Source: Sedimentisphaerales bacterium
GTDB taxonomy: Bacteria; Planctomycetota; Phycisphaerae; Sedimentisphaerales; Anaerobacaceae
Assembly (NCBI GenBank): GCA_016927855.1
Contig: JAFGLV010000045.1
Location: 1 to 64,000 of the forward strand
DNA length: 64,000 nt
Reading direction: 5' to 3'
The notes under the pieces were generated by a model. The model worked only from the letters and a program-made list of their open reading frames with translations, was not told the origin of the DNA and did not search any database. The translations under genes and the position numbers were made by a program. This document shows positions 26,002-34,800 of this stretch, in pieces (position 1 is the first letter of the stretch; every line of letters begins with the position of its first letter).

Positions 26002-27234
26002 CTATTCCTCGAGCGGCACGATGTCTGTGAATTCGACGAAAGCTCGACCGGTGGCCGGATGCGGCCGAATATCGCCCACCAACCCGACCTTCTTACCGAT
26101 CAGTTTGCTCACATCCTTGCCCACCGCCGGACCCGTTGGCGACACGTAGCAAATCGTCTTGTCCGAACCATCAAGGATGCGATACCGTTGGGCCTGGCCT
26201 GCGGGCGTCGTCGAGGCGTACAGGCTCGAACTCTCGAGCTTCCCGATGACCGCAAACCGCCCCATGTTCTCGATCTGGGCCAGCCGCGCTGCTCGCGCCT
26301 CGTCGATCTTGTCGGTGATGTTCGCCAGCTCTTTCTTCTGCAGCGCGATCTCCTTGGCTACGATGCCGGCCAACTCGTACCGCTCCACCTGCGCAAGCGT
26401 GAATTCGGCGTAGCGCGCGGCGCGTCCTGCCGCCTGGTTGGCTGCCAGCTTGGCAAGCTGCTCCTTGATCGGAGCGTAGTTCTGATCTGCGGTGGGCTTC
26501 TGTTGTTCTTCCTTCACGAGCTTGCTTAGCGCGTAGTAGGCATCGAGCAATTCCGACTCGCTCGCAGGCGACGTGCTCGTCCCCGGCGTCGGAGCGGACG
26601 TGCCCTGGGCGGGCTCGACCTCGACCGGTGTCGGCTCCTGGGCAGACTGCGCCGGCTCGACATACTGGCTGCTCACCCAGAGATAGGCCCCCTGCGGCGG
26701 CGCGATCTTGTAGTACTCATCCTTCTCTTCATTGAGCAGCCGGACGGTCTGACCGCGCTTGAGGGTAACTTGTTTGCTGCTCGAATACATCGGCTGGACG
26801 AAGTCGGAGCCGGCGTATACACCGACGTTGTCGCCGGTGACGATACCCATCGTCGGGTTGGACAGATTGATACTCACGTATTGCATCGCGATCCAGGAGA
26901 AGCACCCTGGCGGCGGCACAATGCAGGACCAGCCATCCTGGGTCTGGACCACCTGCACGGTGTCGCCCTTGTAGAGCTTTCCGCACTGGTAGTAGTTCGT
27001 GGCCGGACCCGAGCGAATGAACACATCGTTACCGGTGATCTCGCCCACGAAACCTGCTGCCATCGCCGGGGTCGGTTGCGTTCCTTGCATCCCCGTGCCC
27101 GGCACATTCACGTCGGGCTGGGCCCAAACCGGCCGGCCGGCGCTCGACACTGCGATGACAACCAACGTCACCAGTAGACACCTCCGAAACGCTATGTACG
27201 TCGCACGTCTGGTAGATTTCATGCGAGCTTGCAT
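26002..27234 (-). CDS. Exported SH3-domain protein with helical stalk
   Basis: The 410-residue protein has a signal peptide (about residues 1-38, ending in PVWAQ). Two bacterial SH3-like domains follow: residues 60-125, FIRSGPATNYYQCGKLYKGDTV, and 130-195, GVYAGSDFVQPMYSSSKQVTLKRGQTVRLL. A Pro/Thr/Ser linker (195-230) leads to a coiled-coil stretch (235-330). The last 80 residues (RYRILDGSDKTICYV...GKKVGLVGDI) form an OB-like beta domain. SH3 domains of this type bind peptidoglycan or other wall ligands. AGGAGG lies 7 bases before ATG 27234. Function is unknown beyond likely cell-wall or periplasmic sensing. Confidence 0.85.
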   Translation of the reverse strand: MQARMKSTRRATYIAFRRCLLVTLVVIAVSSAGRPVWAQPDVNVPGTGMQGTQPTPAMAAGFVGEITGNDVFIRSGPATNYYQCGKLYKGDTVQVVQTQDGWSCIVPPPGCFSWIAMQYVSINLSNPTMGIVTGDNVGVYAGSDFVQPMYSSSKQVTLKRGQTVRLLNEEKDEYYKIAPPQGAYLWVSSQYVEPAQSAQEPTPVEVEPAQGTSAPTPGTSTSPASESELLDAYYALSKLVKEEQQKPTADQNYAPIKEQLAKLAANQAAGRAARYAEFTLAQVERYELAGIVAKEIALQKKELANITDKIDEARAARLAQIENMGRFAVIGKLESSSLYASTTPAGQAQRYRILDGSDKTICYVSPTGPAVGKDVSKLIGKKVGLVGDIRPHPATGRAFVEFTDIVPLEE

Positions 27235-27391
27235 CTGTTTGCCTCCTATTCAAGACGTTCCCGTCGCTGCCTTAGGAACTGCCCGCTGGATGGGGCGATC
27301 CTTCGTGGGCCAACTTATCGGCTCGCTCTTGCCTTGTCAACCCCCAAGTCATCCGGATGACCCTCCCAAGCATCGAGGCCGCGACAAGGGA

Positions 27392-27419
27392 TTGCCGGTG
27401 CCAGGGCCATCAGTATAAT
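27392..27419 (+). promoter_or_regulatory. Promoter candidate for the GH35 pseudogene
   Basis: TTGCCG and TATAAT are separated by 16 bases, upstream of the start at 27489. The gene it serves is broken, so any transcript would be non-functional or reduced to the N-terminal piece. Confidence 0.4.
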
Positions 27420-27488
27420 GCCAAAAGCAGGTTCGGCTTGGGCCGGATCCGGAGACGTGGCTGGAGGAAGCAGAGCAAAGGAGCTGGC

Positions 27489-29086
27489 ATGCAGGTGGAA
27501 CGCATTGGACAGTGGCGCCGGAGTCTCGTGTTGTTGGTGATCGTAGGGGCTATCATGCCCTGGGCTGCGGCACGAGGACAGGTGATGCACCGCTTCACGA
27601 TTGGCGAGCGGGACTTCCTGCTGGATGGGCAGCGGTTGCAGATCCGTTGCGGCGAGATTCACTTCGCCCGCGTGCCGAGGGAGTACTGGCAACATCGGCT
27701 CAAGCTGTGCAAGGCCATGGGCCTGAACACGGTGTGTGCGTACTTGTTCTGGAATTACCATGAGTGGAGCCAAGGGCAGTTCGAGTGGTCGGGGCAGGCG
27801 GATGCGGCCGAGTTCTGCCGGCTGCCAATCCCGTGATGACGATCGCGCGATTCGAGCTCGGCCAGTCCGCTGCGATCTTCGACAACCTGCCCGCGCCCGT
27901 GGAAGACAAAACGCCGCGCAACATGGAGGCTTACGACCAAGGCCGCGGCTGTATCCTGTACCACACGACCCTGCCCGCGGGACCCGCAGGCCAACTCAGT
28001 GCGAAGGAGGCCCGCGATTTCGCCTGGGTCTTCCTGGACGGCTCGCCCGTCGGGGTCATGGACCGACGGTCGCAGCAGTACCGCGTGGCAATCCCGGCGC
28101 GCCAGGCGCCGGCTCGCCTGGACATTCTGGTCGAGGCGATGGGCCACGTCAACTTTGGTCCAGAGGTGCATGATCGCAAAGGGCTGCACAGCCCCCTAGT
28201 TCTCACAACAGCGGTCGGTGACGCCATAGAGCCAGACGCCTGGGATGTGTATCGTCTGCCCTTGGACCAGCCGATGCTCGCGAGCCTGAAATGGAAGACA
28301 GGCAAAGCCAACGGACCAGCTTTCTGGCGGGGCGAGTTCGCGGTGGACCGGCCGGCGGATACCTTTCTGGACGTGAGCACGTGGGGCAAAGGTGTGCTGT
28401 GGATCAACGGGCGGTGCATGGGTCGGTACTGGAACATCGGACCGACGCAGACGATGTACGTGCCGGGCCCGTGGCTCAGGCAGGGACGCAACGAGGTGAT
28501 CGTGCTGGACCTGCTTGGCCCGCAGGAGCCCAAGCTGGCCGGATTGGAGAAGCCCATTCTGAACCAGGTCAGGCCTCAACTCGATTTCGTCAAAAAAGTC
28601 CAACAGGCTGCGTTGGCGCTCGAAGGCGTGCAGCCCGTCCACACCGGCACGTTCGCGCCGGGCCCCGCGGCCCAGGAAGTGCGTTTCGCCGAAAGCGTCG
28701 AGGGCCGTCAGTTCTGCTTGGAGACACTTAATGCGATCGACGACAAGCCTTTCGCCGCCGTGGCGGAACTCGACTTGCTCGACGCCGACGGCAGGGCTAT
28801 CCCGCACACGGTATGGACCATCGCCTACGTGGACAGCGAGCAACGGGTCAGCGAGGATGGCTCGGCGCTGAACGCCATCAATGGCCAGACCGCCGACTTC
28901 TGGCACACCGAGTGGAGTCAAGCTCAGCCGGGCCATCCCCATCGGCTGGTCATCGACCTGGGAAGAACCGAGGTCGTCAGCGGTTTCCGTTATACACCCC
29001 GCCCGGGTGATGCCTCCCACGGCGGAAGAATCAAAGACTATCGGGTCTACATCGGGTCGTCCCTGGCCAAACCGATCCAGCCGTAA
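27489..29086 (+). pseudogene. Broken GH35 beta-galactosidase gene
   Basis: Two overlapping frames show one former gene. The first piece (27489-27836) has a signal peptide, then GH35 N-terminal motifs: LLDGQRLQIRCGEIHFARV, WQHRLKLCKAMGLNTVCAYLFWNYHE, and WSGQADAAEFCR. The second piece, in another frame from about 27820 to 29086, carries the family's C-terminal beta domains (WRGEFAVDRPADTFLDVSTWGKGVLWINGR) and a partial F5/8 type C (discoidin) domain that ends abruptly at RIKDYRVYIGSSLAKPIQP. The catalytic barrel, with both catalytic glutamates, is missing at the junction near 27825. It was probably lost by an internal deletion that also changed frame. The gene is not functional as an enzyme. 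Confidence 0.88.
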
Positions 29087-29188
29087 ATGGGGATGGTCGG
29101 GTATGGCGGCCTTCCGACATGGACGGAGCGGAGGAGGTGAACAGCACGCAACCGGCAGACAAGGTCGCGTCCCGAGCCAGAAGCGCGC

Positions 29189-30367
29189 TCAAGCCTGGAG
29201 GCGGGCGAGTTCTTCCCGGCACAGTCTGACTTGGCCGGGGTCGGAGAGACGTTCAGCAGCACGCTGGAGGTGCTTGACGGCTTCGTCGGGTTTGTGCAGA
29301 TAGCGCGAGTAGAGGATGCCCACCATGAGCTCGACCTGCTCGGCGTGTTCGTACGTGCCATAGTGGGTCAGAAACTGCTCGTAGGCCCAGGCGGCTTCGG
29401 CGGGCCGATCATTGCTGGCCAACTGGTTGGCGATGTCGAGCAGGTACTGGCGAGGCAACAACTGCTCGCTGTCGACCTTCATCAGCTCCACGTACAGGTT
29501 TGCCGCCTCGCCCAGGTTGCGCTCCATGATACGCCGACTGATGGCGGTGCGCAACTCGCGGACCTCAGCCTCTTTCTGCATCTGGGCGACCGTCTTCTTC
29601 ACGGTTGTGGCAACGACCGGTTGGCGCGAGCCGGCGCCGCTGAACGGATCGTACCCACCCGCCACCACGTCACGGTAGTGCCGACGGCGGTTCCACCGCT
29701 TGAGCATGGCCCACAGATCGAAGTTGCTCGTGCCGACCAGCCTGGTGGCCAGGAGGATCATCGTCACCACGATGCCGAAGGCGTAGCCCGCCAGGTGTGC
29801 GTCATAGGCGATGCTGCCTCGTCCGCGCGAGAGCACGTTGTCGAGCAGGATCATCTTCAGCGCGATGAAGTACAACGCCGGCACCTCGATCGTCCCGATG
29901 AAGAAGAACCAGTAGACGATGGTCAGCAGCGTCTGAGGGAACAAGACGAGATAGGCTCCCGTTACAGCCGCCACCGCGCCGCTGGCTCCCAGCGTAGGCG
30001 CCGGCGGCGAGACGTGCAGTACCGCCTGGCCTAATCCGCCGACGACGGCGCCAAAGAGGTAGAACACCAGGTAGCCCCAGTGTCCCAGCTTGTCGTTGAC
30101 GTTGCGGCCGAACAAGTACAGGAAGAACATGTTGAAGAAAATATGCCAGAAGTCGTGGTGCAGAAAGGCGTAGGTCACGAACGTCCACCAGGGCGAAACC
30201 CGCGGGATGAGCATGAAGTCGCGGACCCACGTGCGGTACCCGAGCTGGCCGGTCTGCGAATCGACACCGAACTCGAGCATGAAGACAACGACATTGACAA
30301 CGATCAATGCGTAGTTGACATAGGGCGTCCGACGAGGCAGAACATTCGTTCGAATCGGCAAGAACAT
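29189..30367 (-). CDS. Rhomboid intramembrane serine protease with C-terminal helical domain
   Basis: The 392-residue protein has a six-helix rhomboid core (residues about 15-215). The HHDFWHIFFNMFFLYLFG motif and nucleophile Ser129 in GASGAV are present. The catalytic His191 is in YDAHLAGYAFG. It cuts membrane-embedded substrates. Residues 215-392 are cytoplasmic and helical, with TPR-like repeats (NLYVELMKVD, AWAYEQFLTHYG, HAEQVELMVGILYSRYLHKPDEAVKHLQRAAERL). This C-terminal domain may bind partners. The start is at 30367. Confidence 0.93.
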   Translation of the reverse strand: MFLPIRTNVLPRRTPYVNYALIVVNVVVFMLEFGVDSQTGQLGYRTWVRDFMLIPRVSPWWTFVTYAFLHHDFWHIFFNMFFLYLFGRNVNDKLGHWGYLVFYLFGAVVGGLGQAVLHVSPPAPTLGASGAVAAVTGAYLVLFPQTLLTIVYWFFFIGTIEVPALYFIALKMILLDNVLSRGRGSIAYDAHLAGYAFGIVVTMILLATRLVGTSNFDLWAMLKRWNRRRHYRDVVAGGYDPFSGAGSRQPVVATTVKKTVAQMQKEAEVRELRTAISRRIMERNLGEAANLYVELMKVDSEQLLPRQYLLDIANQLASNDRPAEAAWAYEQFLTHYGTYEHAEQVELMVGILYSRYLHKPDEAVKHLQRAAERLSDPGQVRLCREELARLQA

Positions 30368-30793
30368 AAAGGAGACTGTCTACCAATGAATTAGCAAATC
30401 TTATCGAATCGAGGGTCCATTCTAATGCCTGTGGGTAGAACGAGCAAGCCGGAAATGGAACCCAGAATGCGAGAGGATGCACTGCACGCTTGTAGGTAGC
30501 TTGGACAATCTAGATTCCACTGGCCGGTGGTCGTGCCTGTCATTTCGACTGGAGGACTGCCGCAGGCAGGCCGGAATGGAGGAATCTGGGTGAGGACGAC
30601 GCGGCTGTCTCGTGCGCACCCAGATGCCTCGACTGCGCTTCGCTCCGCTCGACATGACAAAAGGGTACCTTCAAACGTGCAATGCACCCTGGGCGGGTCG
30701 CGAATTGTCTTTTCTTTTCACCAATATCCTGCTAATTAACAGACACGGCTGCGTCGACCAGCCACAAGAATCCGAAACTGGATAGGACGTGAC
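30368..30793. other. Intergenic region holding a dispersed repeat
   Basis: This 426-base region lies between the divergent rhomboid and peptidase genes. Its main content is the 125-base element at 30538-30662. The rest is A/T-richer and has no convincing coding frame. An A/T-rich stretch at about 30710-30740 lies close before the peptidase gene and may hold its promoter. Confidence 0.5.
30538..30662. repeat. TGTCATTTCGA-type dispersed inverted repeat (copy 1)
   Basis: The element begins TGTCATTTCGACTGGAGG and ends CTCGACATGACA, so its ends are inverted copies. The interior has GGAATGGAGGAATCTGG and CCAGATGCCTCGACTGCG, which pair as an inner stem. A second copy, in the opposite orientation, lies at 58671-58772. 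This is a short non-coding dispersed repeat family. Confidence 0.75.
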
Positions 30794-31870
30794 ATGAAGA
30801 TCGAAATCATCCGCCAGCGCGTTGGGAGCATTCGTCGGCAACTGCGGAAGAAAGGTATCGACTGCCTCATTCTCACCAAGCCCGTCGACGTCACCTATGT
30901 GACCGCCTTCGCCGGCGAGGACAGTTGGGCCGCCATCACCAAAAGCGCGGTTTACTTGATCACCGACAGTCGCTATACGGAACAAGCGCAGAAGGAATGC
31001 GTCCAAACGTCCATCGTCGAACGCAAGGGCGCGATTGCCGGCGCTGCCGGAACGCTGGTGCAGAGACTCAGAGCCGTGCGGACCGTGGCCGTCGAGAAAT
31101 CCGTATCACTGGGCGCTTTCCGGGACCTGAAGAAGAGCTGCGGCCGTCCCCTCAAGACGGTCTCCGGCATCCTGGAAGCCCAGCGCAGCATCAAGGACAC
31201 TACCGAACGGGCCGCTATTGAGGAGGCGGCGGAGATTGCCGCGACGGCGCTGAAGAACGCGGCTCGCTACTTCAAGCAAGGCATCCCGGAGAACGAATTG
31301 GCTGGCATCATCAACCTGGAGATGCGCAAGCTCGGCTGCACCAATGGCTTCGAGACGATCGTGGCGTTCGGCGCCAACGCCTCGCGGCCGCACCATAAGC
31401 CGACCCAGCGAAGGCTCAAGCAGCGCGACACGATCTTGATCGATTTCGGGGCTCGCTGCCGAGGCTACTGCTGCGACATCACGCGCTGCGTCGCCATCGG
31501 CAAGCCGACCGCTGAGTATCGCAAGGCGTGGGAGGTCGTCGAAAAAGCCCAGGCGGCAGCCATCGCCGTGGCGAAAGCCGGAGCGCGCCTGGTGGATGTG
31601 GATGCGGCGCCGCGCCGGGTGATTCGCGACAGCGGCTACCCCGTCTACGGGCACGGCAGCGGACACGGCTTTGGCCTGGAGATCCACGAGATACCCTTCC
31701 TCAAAGAGGACGCCAAAGGCAGGCTCCAGGCAGGCCAGATCATCACCATCGAGCCAGGCATCTACCTGCCGGGCAAACTGGGTGTTCGCGTCGAGGACGA
31801 CATCCTCATCACTGAGGATGGCTGCCAGGTGCTCACGCACAAGTGCCCGCACGCGCCTTGGCGCAACTGA
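30794..31870 (+). CDS. M24 family Xaa-Pro aminopeptidase
   Basis: This 358-residue cytoplasmic peptidase has an N-terminal creatinase-like domain (residues 1-130) and a pita-bread catalytic domain. All five metal ligands are present: D217 (IDFG), D228 (CDITR), H291 (GHGFGLEIHE), E320 (IEPGIY) and E334 (RVEDD). It removes N-terminal residues next to proline, or splits Xaa-Pro dipeptides. The length suits the short PepQ/YpdF-type enzymes rather than the 440-residue PepP. Start ATG 30794 follows the sequence GATAGGACGTGAC. Confidence 0.93.
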   Translation: MKIEIIRQRVGSIRRQLRKKGIDCLILTKPVDVTYVTAFAGEDSWAAITKSAVYLITDSRYTEQAQKECVQTSIVERKGAIAGAAGTLVQRLRAVRTVAVEKSVSLGAFRDLKKSCGRPLKTVSGILEAQRSIKDTTERAAIEEAAEIAATALKNAARYFKQGIPENELAGIINLEMRKLGCTNGFETIVAFGANASRPHHKPTQRRLKQRDTILIDFGARCRGYCCDITRCVAIGKPTAEYRKAWEVVEKAQAAAIAVAKAGARLVDVDAAPRRVIRDSGYPVYGHGSGHGFGLEIHEIPFLKEDAKGRLQAGQIITIEPGIYLPGKLGVRVEDDILITEDGCQVLTHKCPHAPWRN

Positions 31871-31896
31871 CCTGGCATCAGCCAATCGCTGGGCTC

Positions 31897-33294
31897 TCAG
31901 CGCGGCAGCCCTTTGGTCTGCACGGGCTTCTGCCCATCGGGCTTGGGCACGAACATGTCGTCGGCGGTCAGGCCGCAACGGCGCGCCATCATCCGGCTGT
32001 ACGCGAGCTGGCCCAAGTCGCGGCCGGCGTTGTTCGTCCCAAAAGCGAACTTGGCGCCGGCGGCCTTGGCCTTCCTGATGAGACGCTCGCTCGGAATACG
32101 GTAGCGCGCATTGATCTCAATCGCAACGTGGTTCTTGACCGCCGCGTCGATCACCCTCGCCATCCGCTCGTCGGTCCACAGCGCGTCGTAGTCGTCGGCG
32201 ATAACTGCGGGCAGGAAGGTCGGATTGACATAGATGTCGATGGGTTCGTCGGTGAGAATCGACACGATCTTGTCGACCAGCATCTCCATGAACGCCTGTG
32301 GATCATCGACCTGGACCTCTTCGGGAATCCACAACCTCGTGCGCCGACCACGCTGGTCGGTGAAGGTCATGGCGTCGGTGAAAACGTAGTCGAATCTCGC
32401 GATCGTCTCGGTAGAGAAGAGCTTGACCCATTCGCGGCCCTCGGCCTGCATGGCGCGATAGATGGGCCGACCCTCCAGCTTCTGCAGAAACGCTTCGAGG
32501 GCCTGGTCGTTGGTCGTGGGGAATCCGAGGCCGCAGTTCTCCGCGATCCCGAACTTCACGCCTCGCTGCTTCGAGATCGCGATAGCTTCGTCAAGCGTGA
32601 GCCCTCCCTTGAGGTGAACGTGGTAGTCCACGATGGGGAACTCCAACGGCGGCAGCGGCTTGACGTAGATGTTCTTGTAGCGAACGGTGCTGATCGGATC
32701 GTGACCCTGGAGGGCGAAGGTGCCGTCGCCCAGGACCCTCTCCGGCATGTCCGCAGGCGGCTGCGGCGGCTCGGGCTGCGTCCAATCGACCACCGTCCTG
32801 TCGTCGATCCGGATGATGACGCTTTTGCCTCGAACGATGATATGCTCGGTAAACCAGACACCGTCCTTGACGGGTGAGTCCGACACGTCCTGGACCATGT
32901 AAAGGCTGCCGGTTTTGCGCGGGTCGATGAGATAGCTGTTGTTGACCTGGGCCTCGAACCCCTGGGCAGGCCAACCACGCTGCTGGTACTGGGTGTGGAA
33001 GTAGATCCCGCCATTGGAGGCCAGCTCCGTCATCACATCCACCTTCAGCTCGAAATCGTGGAAGTTGGCATCCTCCACCGGACCGGCGTAGAACAGGTGG
33101 CTGCGTCGTCCATGCGCCACGATCGCGCCGTCGACGACCTCGAAGGTTCCCTCGTTCTCGCTGGCCTTCCATCCATCAAGCGTCTTGCCGTCAAAAAGGC
33201 TCAGCCACTGCGGGTCGCCTACCTGGGCGACGGTGGGAGCCGCAACCAAAACCGCACATACGATAGCGACCGCAAACAAGTCTTTCCTGATCAT
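31897..33294 (-). CDS. Exported fusion of DUF1080 sugar-hydrolase domain and PHP-like metal hydrolase
   Basis: The 465-residue protein has a signal peptide (residues 1-25, VLVAAPTVAQ). A DUF1080/3-keto-disaccharide hydrolase concanavalin-like domain follows at about residues 26-215 (WLSLFDGKTLDGWKASENEG, ASNGGIYFHTQYQQ, YKNIYVKPL). A second domain at 220-465 starts FPIVDYHVHLKGGLTLDEAI and contains VAIEINARYRIPS and KFAFGTNNAGRDLG. This is the H-x-H and ExN pattern of PHP-type metal-dependent hydrolases. The combination suggests cleavage of an oxidised glycan and then a phosphoester or ester. AGGGAGG lies before ATG 33294. An in-frame start 75 bases upstream has no ribosome site. Confidence 0.82.
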   Translation of the reverse strand: MIRKDLFAVAIVCAVLVAAPTVAQVGDPQWLSLFDGKTLDGWKASENEGTFEVVDGAIVAHGRRSHLFYAGPVEDANFHDFELKVDVMTELASNGGIYFHTQYQQRGWPAQGFEAQVNNSYLIDPRKTGSLYMVQDVSDSPVKDGVWFTEHIIVRGKSVIIRIDDRTVVDWTQPEPPQPPADMPERVLGDGTFALQGHDPISTVRYKNIYVKPLPPLEFPIVDYHVHLKGGLTLDEAIAISKQRGVKFGIAENCGLGFPTTNDQALEAFLQKLEGRPIYRAMQAEGREWVKLFSTETIARFDYVFTDAMTFTDQRGRRTRLWIPEEVQVDDPQAFMEMLVDKIVSILTDEPIDIYVNPTFLPAVIADDYDALWTDERMARVIDAAVKNHVAIEINARYRIPSERLIRKAKAAGAKFAFGTNNAGRDLGQLAYSRMMARRCGLTADDMFVPKPDGQKPVQTKGLPR

Positions 33295-33683
33295 GAGACA
33301 CCTCCCTGCGCGGTATTGCCAGTCTTTGGGAGAGACGCATCGGTGTGCTGCGGCAAACGAGGCGAGCATCGTCCGACGCGACTATGAAAGCAGATCGGCG
33401 CCCTGAACGCAAGCGCCTCGCGATGGTCTGGGGTGAGAAACATGAAGGGGCAAGGGTGCACGCCAAACGCGCATAAAAAAAAGGAGACGAAGGCGACAAA
33501 GTACAACTTGTTGTAGGCCCGTCTCCTTGTCGCGGAACGCCTTCGTGCACTCTACCGCGGGTCGTGCTTGCGAGACCAACTGATCTCCGTATGCATCCGC
33601 GACATCCATAGTATACGCCAAAACCGCGCGCGGGTCAAACGATTTTCGCGCGCGGCTCGGCAGTATTTTACGTGCGCCACTTT
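33295..33683. other. Intergenic region with terminator
   Basis: A 389-base region separates ribD from the divergent-neighbour DUF1080 fusion on the same strand. It contains the minus-strand terminator at 33475-33528. No coding frame is convincing. The stretch 33560-33665 is unusually rich in CGCGCG motifs. Confidence 0.5.
33475..33528 (-). terminator. Rho-independent terminator downstream of ribD
   Basis: On the minus strand GGAGACG and CGTCTCC enclose a 30-base loop that itself holds the small hairpin TACAAC/GTTGTA. Eight T residues follow immediately (complement of 33475-33482). It lies about 155 bases after the ribD stop codon. Confidence 0.8.
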
Positions 33684-34799
33684 TCAGTCCACCAGACGAC
33701 CGGTGAGGCGCAAATCATCATCAAAGACCTTGATCTCCACGTGCCGCAAGCCGATTTCCTCGACCAGAGCAGCCATCGGCTCGCCCATGTAGACGGCCCC
33801 TTGAGCCCCGAGGATCTTGGACGCGACATAGACGCACACTTCGTCGGCCAGGCCCGCCTTCAGGAACGACGTCAGGACCTGGACGCCACCCTCAACCAGC
33901 ACCTGCTGGACGCCGCGCCGGCCTAACTCGTCGAGCAGAAACGGCAGGTTGGAGGCACCGTTCGTTTCGCCGTAGGCGAGCACTTCAGCTCCTCGTTTGG
34001 CAATACGCTCGGCGTGCTTCGGATTGACCCCGGCGGATGCCTCGCGCGTGTAGATCAGGATCGGGCTGGCCTTGGGAGTGCGCAGCAGGCGGCTCTTGAG
34101 CGGGATCCGCAGAGAGTTGTCCAGCACGACACGGATCGGCTTCCTGCCTTTGGCCGGGCGCGGCGTGAGCATGGGGTCATCTCTCATGATGGTGTTGATT
34201 CCGACGACAATCGCTCCGACCCGGCGGCGCAGTTTGTGAGCGTCTTTGCGACTAAGCTCATTGGAGATCCAGCGCCGCTCGGGCGCTTGCTCGGCGTAGG
34301 CCATCTTGCCGTCGAGGCTCTGGGCCCACTTGAGCACAACCCAGCACTTGCCGGTCGAAGCGTATTTGAGGAAGGGAGCGTTGAGCTGCCTGGCTTCGGC
34401 TTCGCACAGGCCCACCTCGACCTCGATGCCGGCCTGCTGCAATCGCTCGATTCCCTTGCCGTTGGCGTGCGCAGACGGGTCGCGCGTGGCGACGACAACA
34501 CGTGCAAGCCTTGCATCGATGATAGCATCTGTGCAAGGACCGGTCTTGCCCTGGTGGCTGCACGGTTCCAGCGTAATGTACATGGTGGCGCCATCGGGCT
34601 TGACGCCCAGCTTGCGGCAATCGTCAATGGCGTTGACCTCCGCGTGCGGCCCTCCAAATGCTTTGTGATAACCCTTGCCGACAAGCTGGCCGGCCTTGAC
34701 GATCACAGCGCCGACCGCGGGATTGGGCTCGACCGAACCGATCCCTTTGGCCGCCAGTTTCAGCGCCGACTGCATGAATTTCTCGTCCTGAGTGCTCAC
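33684..34799 (-). CDS. ribD: Bifunctional riboflavin deaminase-reductase
   Basis: The 371-residue protein carries the second and third steps of riboflavin synthesis. Its N-terminal deaminase domain has the zinc site H52-A-E54 and C80-x8-C89 (PCSHQGKTGPC). Its C-terminal NADPH-dependent reductase domain starts near residue 145 (WVVLKWAQSLDGKMA). Start GTG 34799 has GAGGGG 7 bases upstream and lies directly after the ligA stop codon. An ATG at 34814 would overlap ligA. No other rib gene is near and no FMN riboswitch is visible, since the gene follows ligA closely. Confidence 0.95.
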   Translation of the reverse strand: MSTQDEKFMQSALKLAAKGIGSVEPNPAVGAVIVKAGQLVGKGYHKAFGGPHAEVNAIDDCRKLGVKPDGATMYITLEPCSHQGKTGPCTDAIIDARLARVVVATRDPSAHANGKGIERLQQAGIEVEVGLCEAEARQLNAPFLKYASTGKCWVVLKWAQSLDGKMAYAEQAPERRWISNELSRKDAHKLRRRVGAIVVGINTIMRDDPMLTPRPAKGRKPIRVVLDNSLRIPLKSRLLRTPKASPILIYTREASAGVNPKHAERIAKRGAEVLAYGETNGASNLPFLLDELGRRGVQQVLVEGGVQVLTSFLKAGLADEVCVYVASKILGAQGAVYMGEPMAALVEEIGLRHVEIKVFDDDLRLTGRLVD

Positions 34800-34800
34800 G

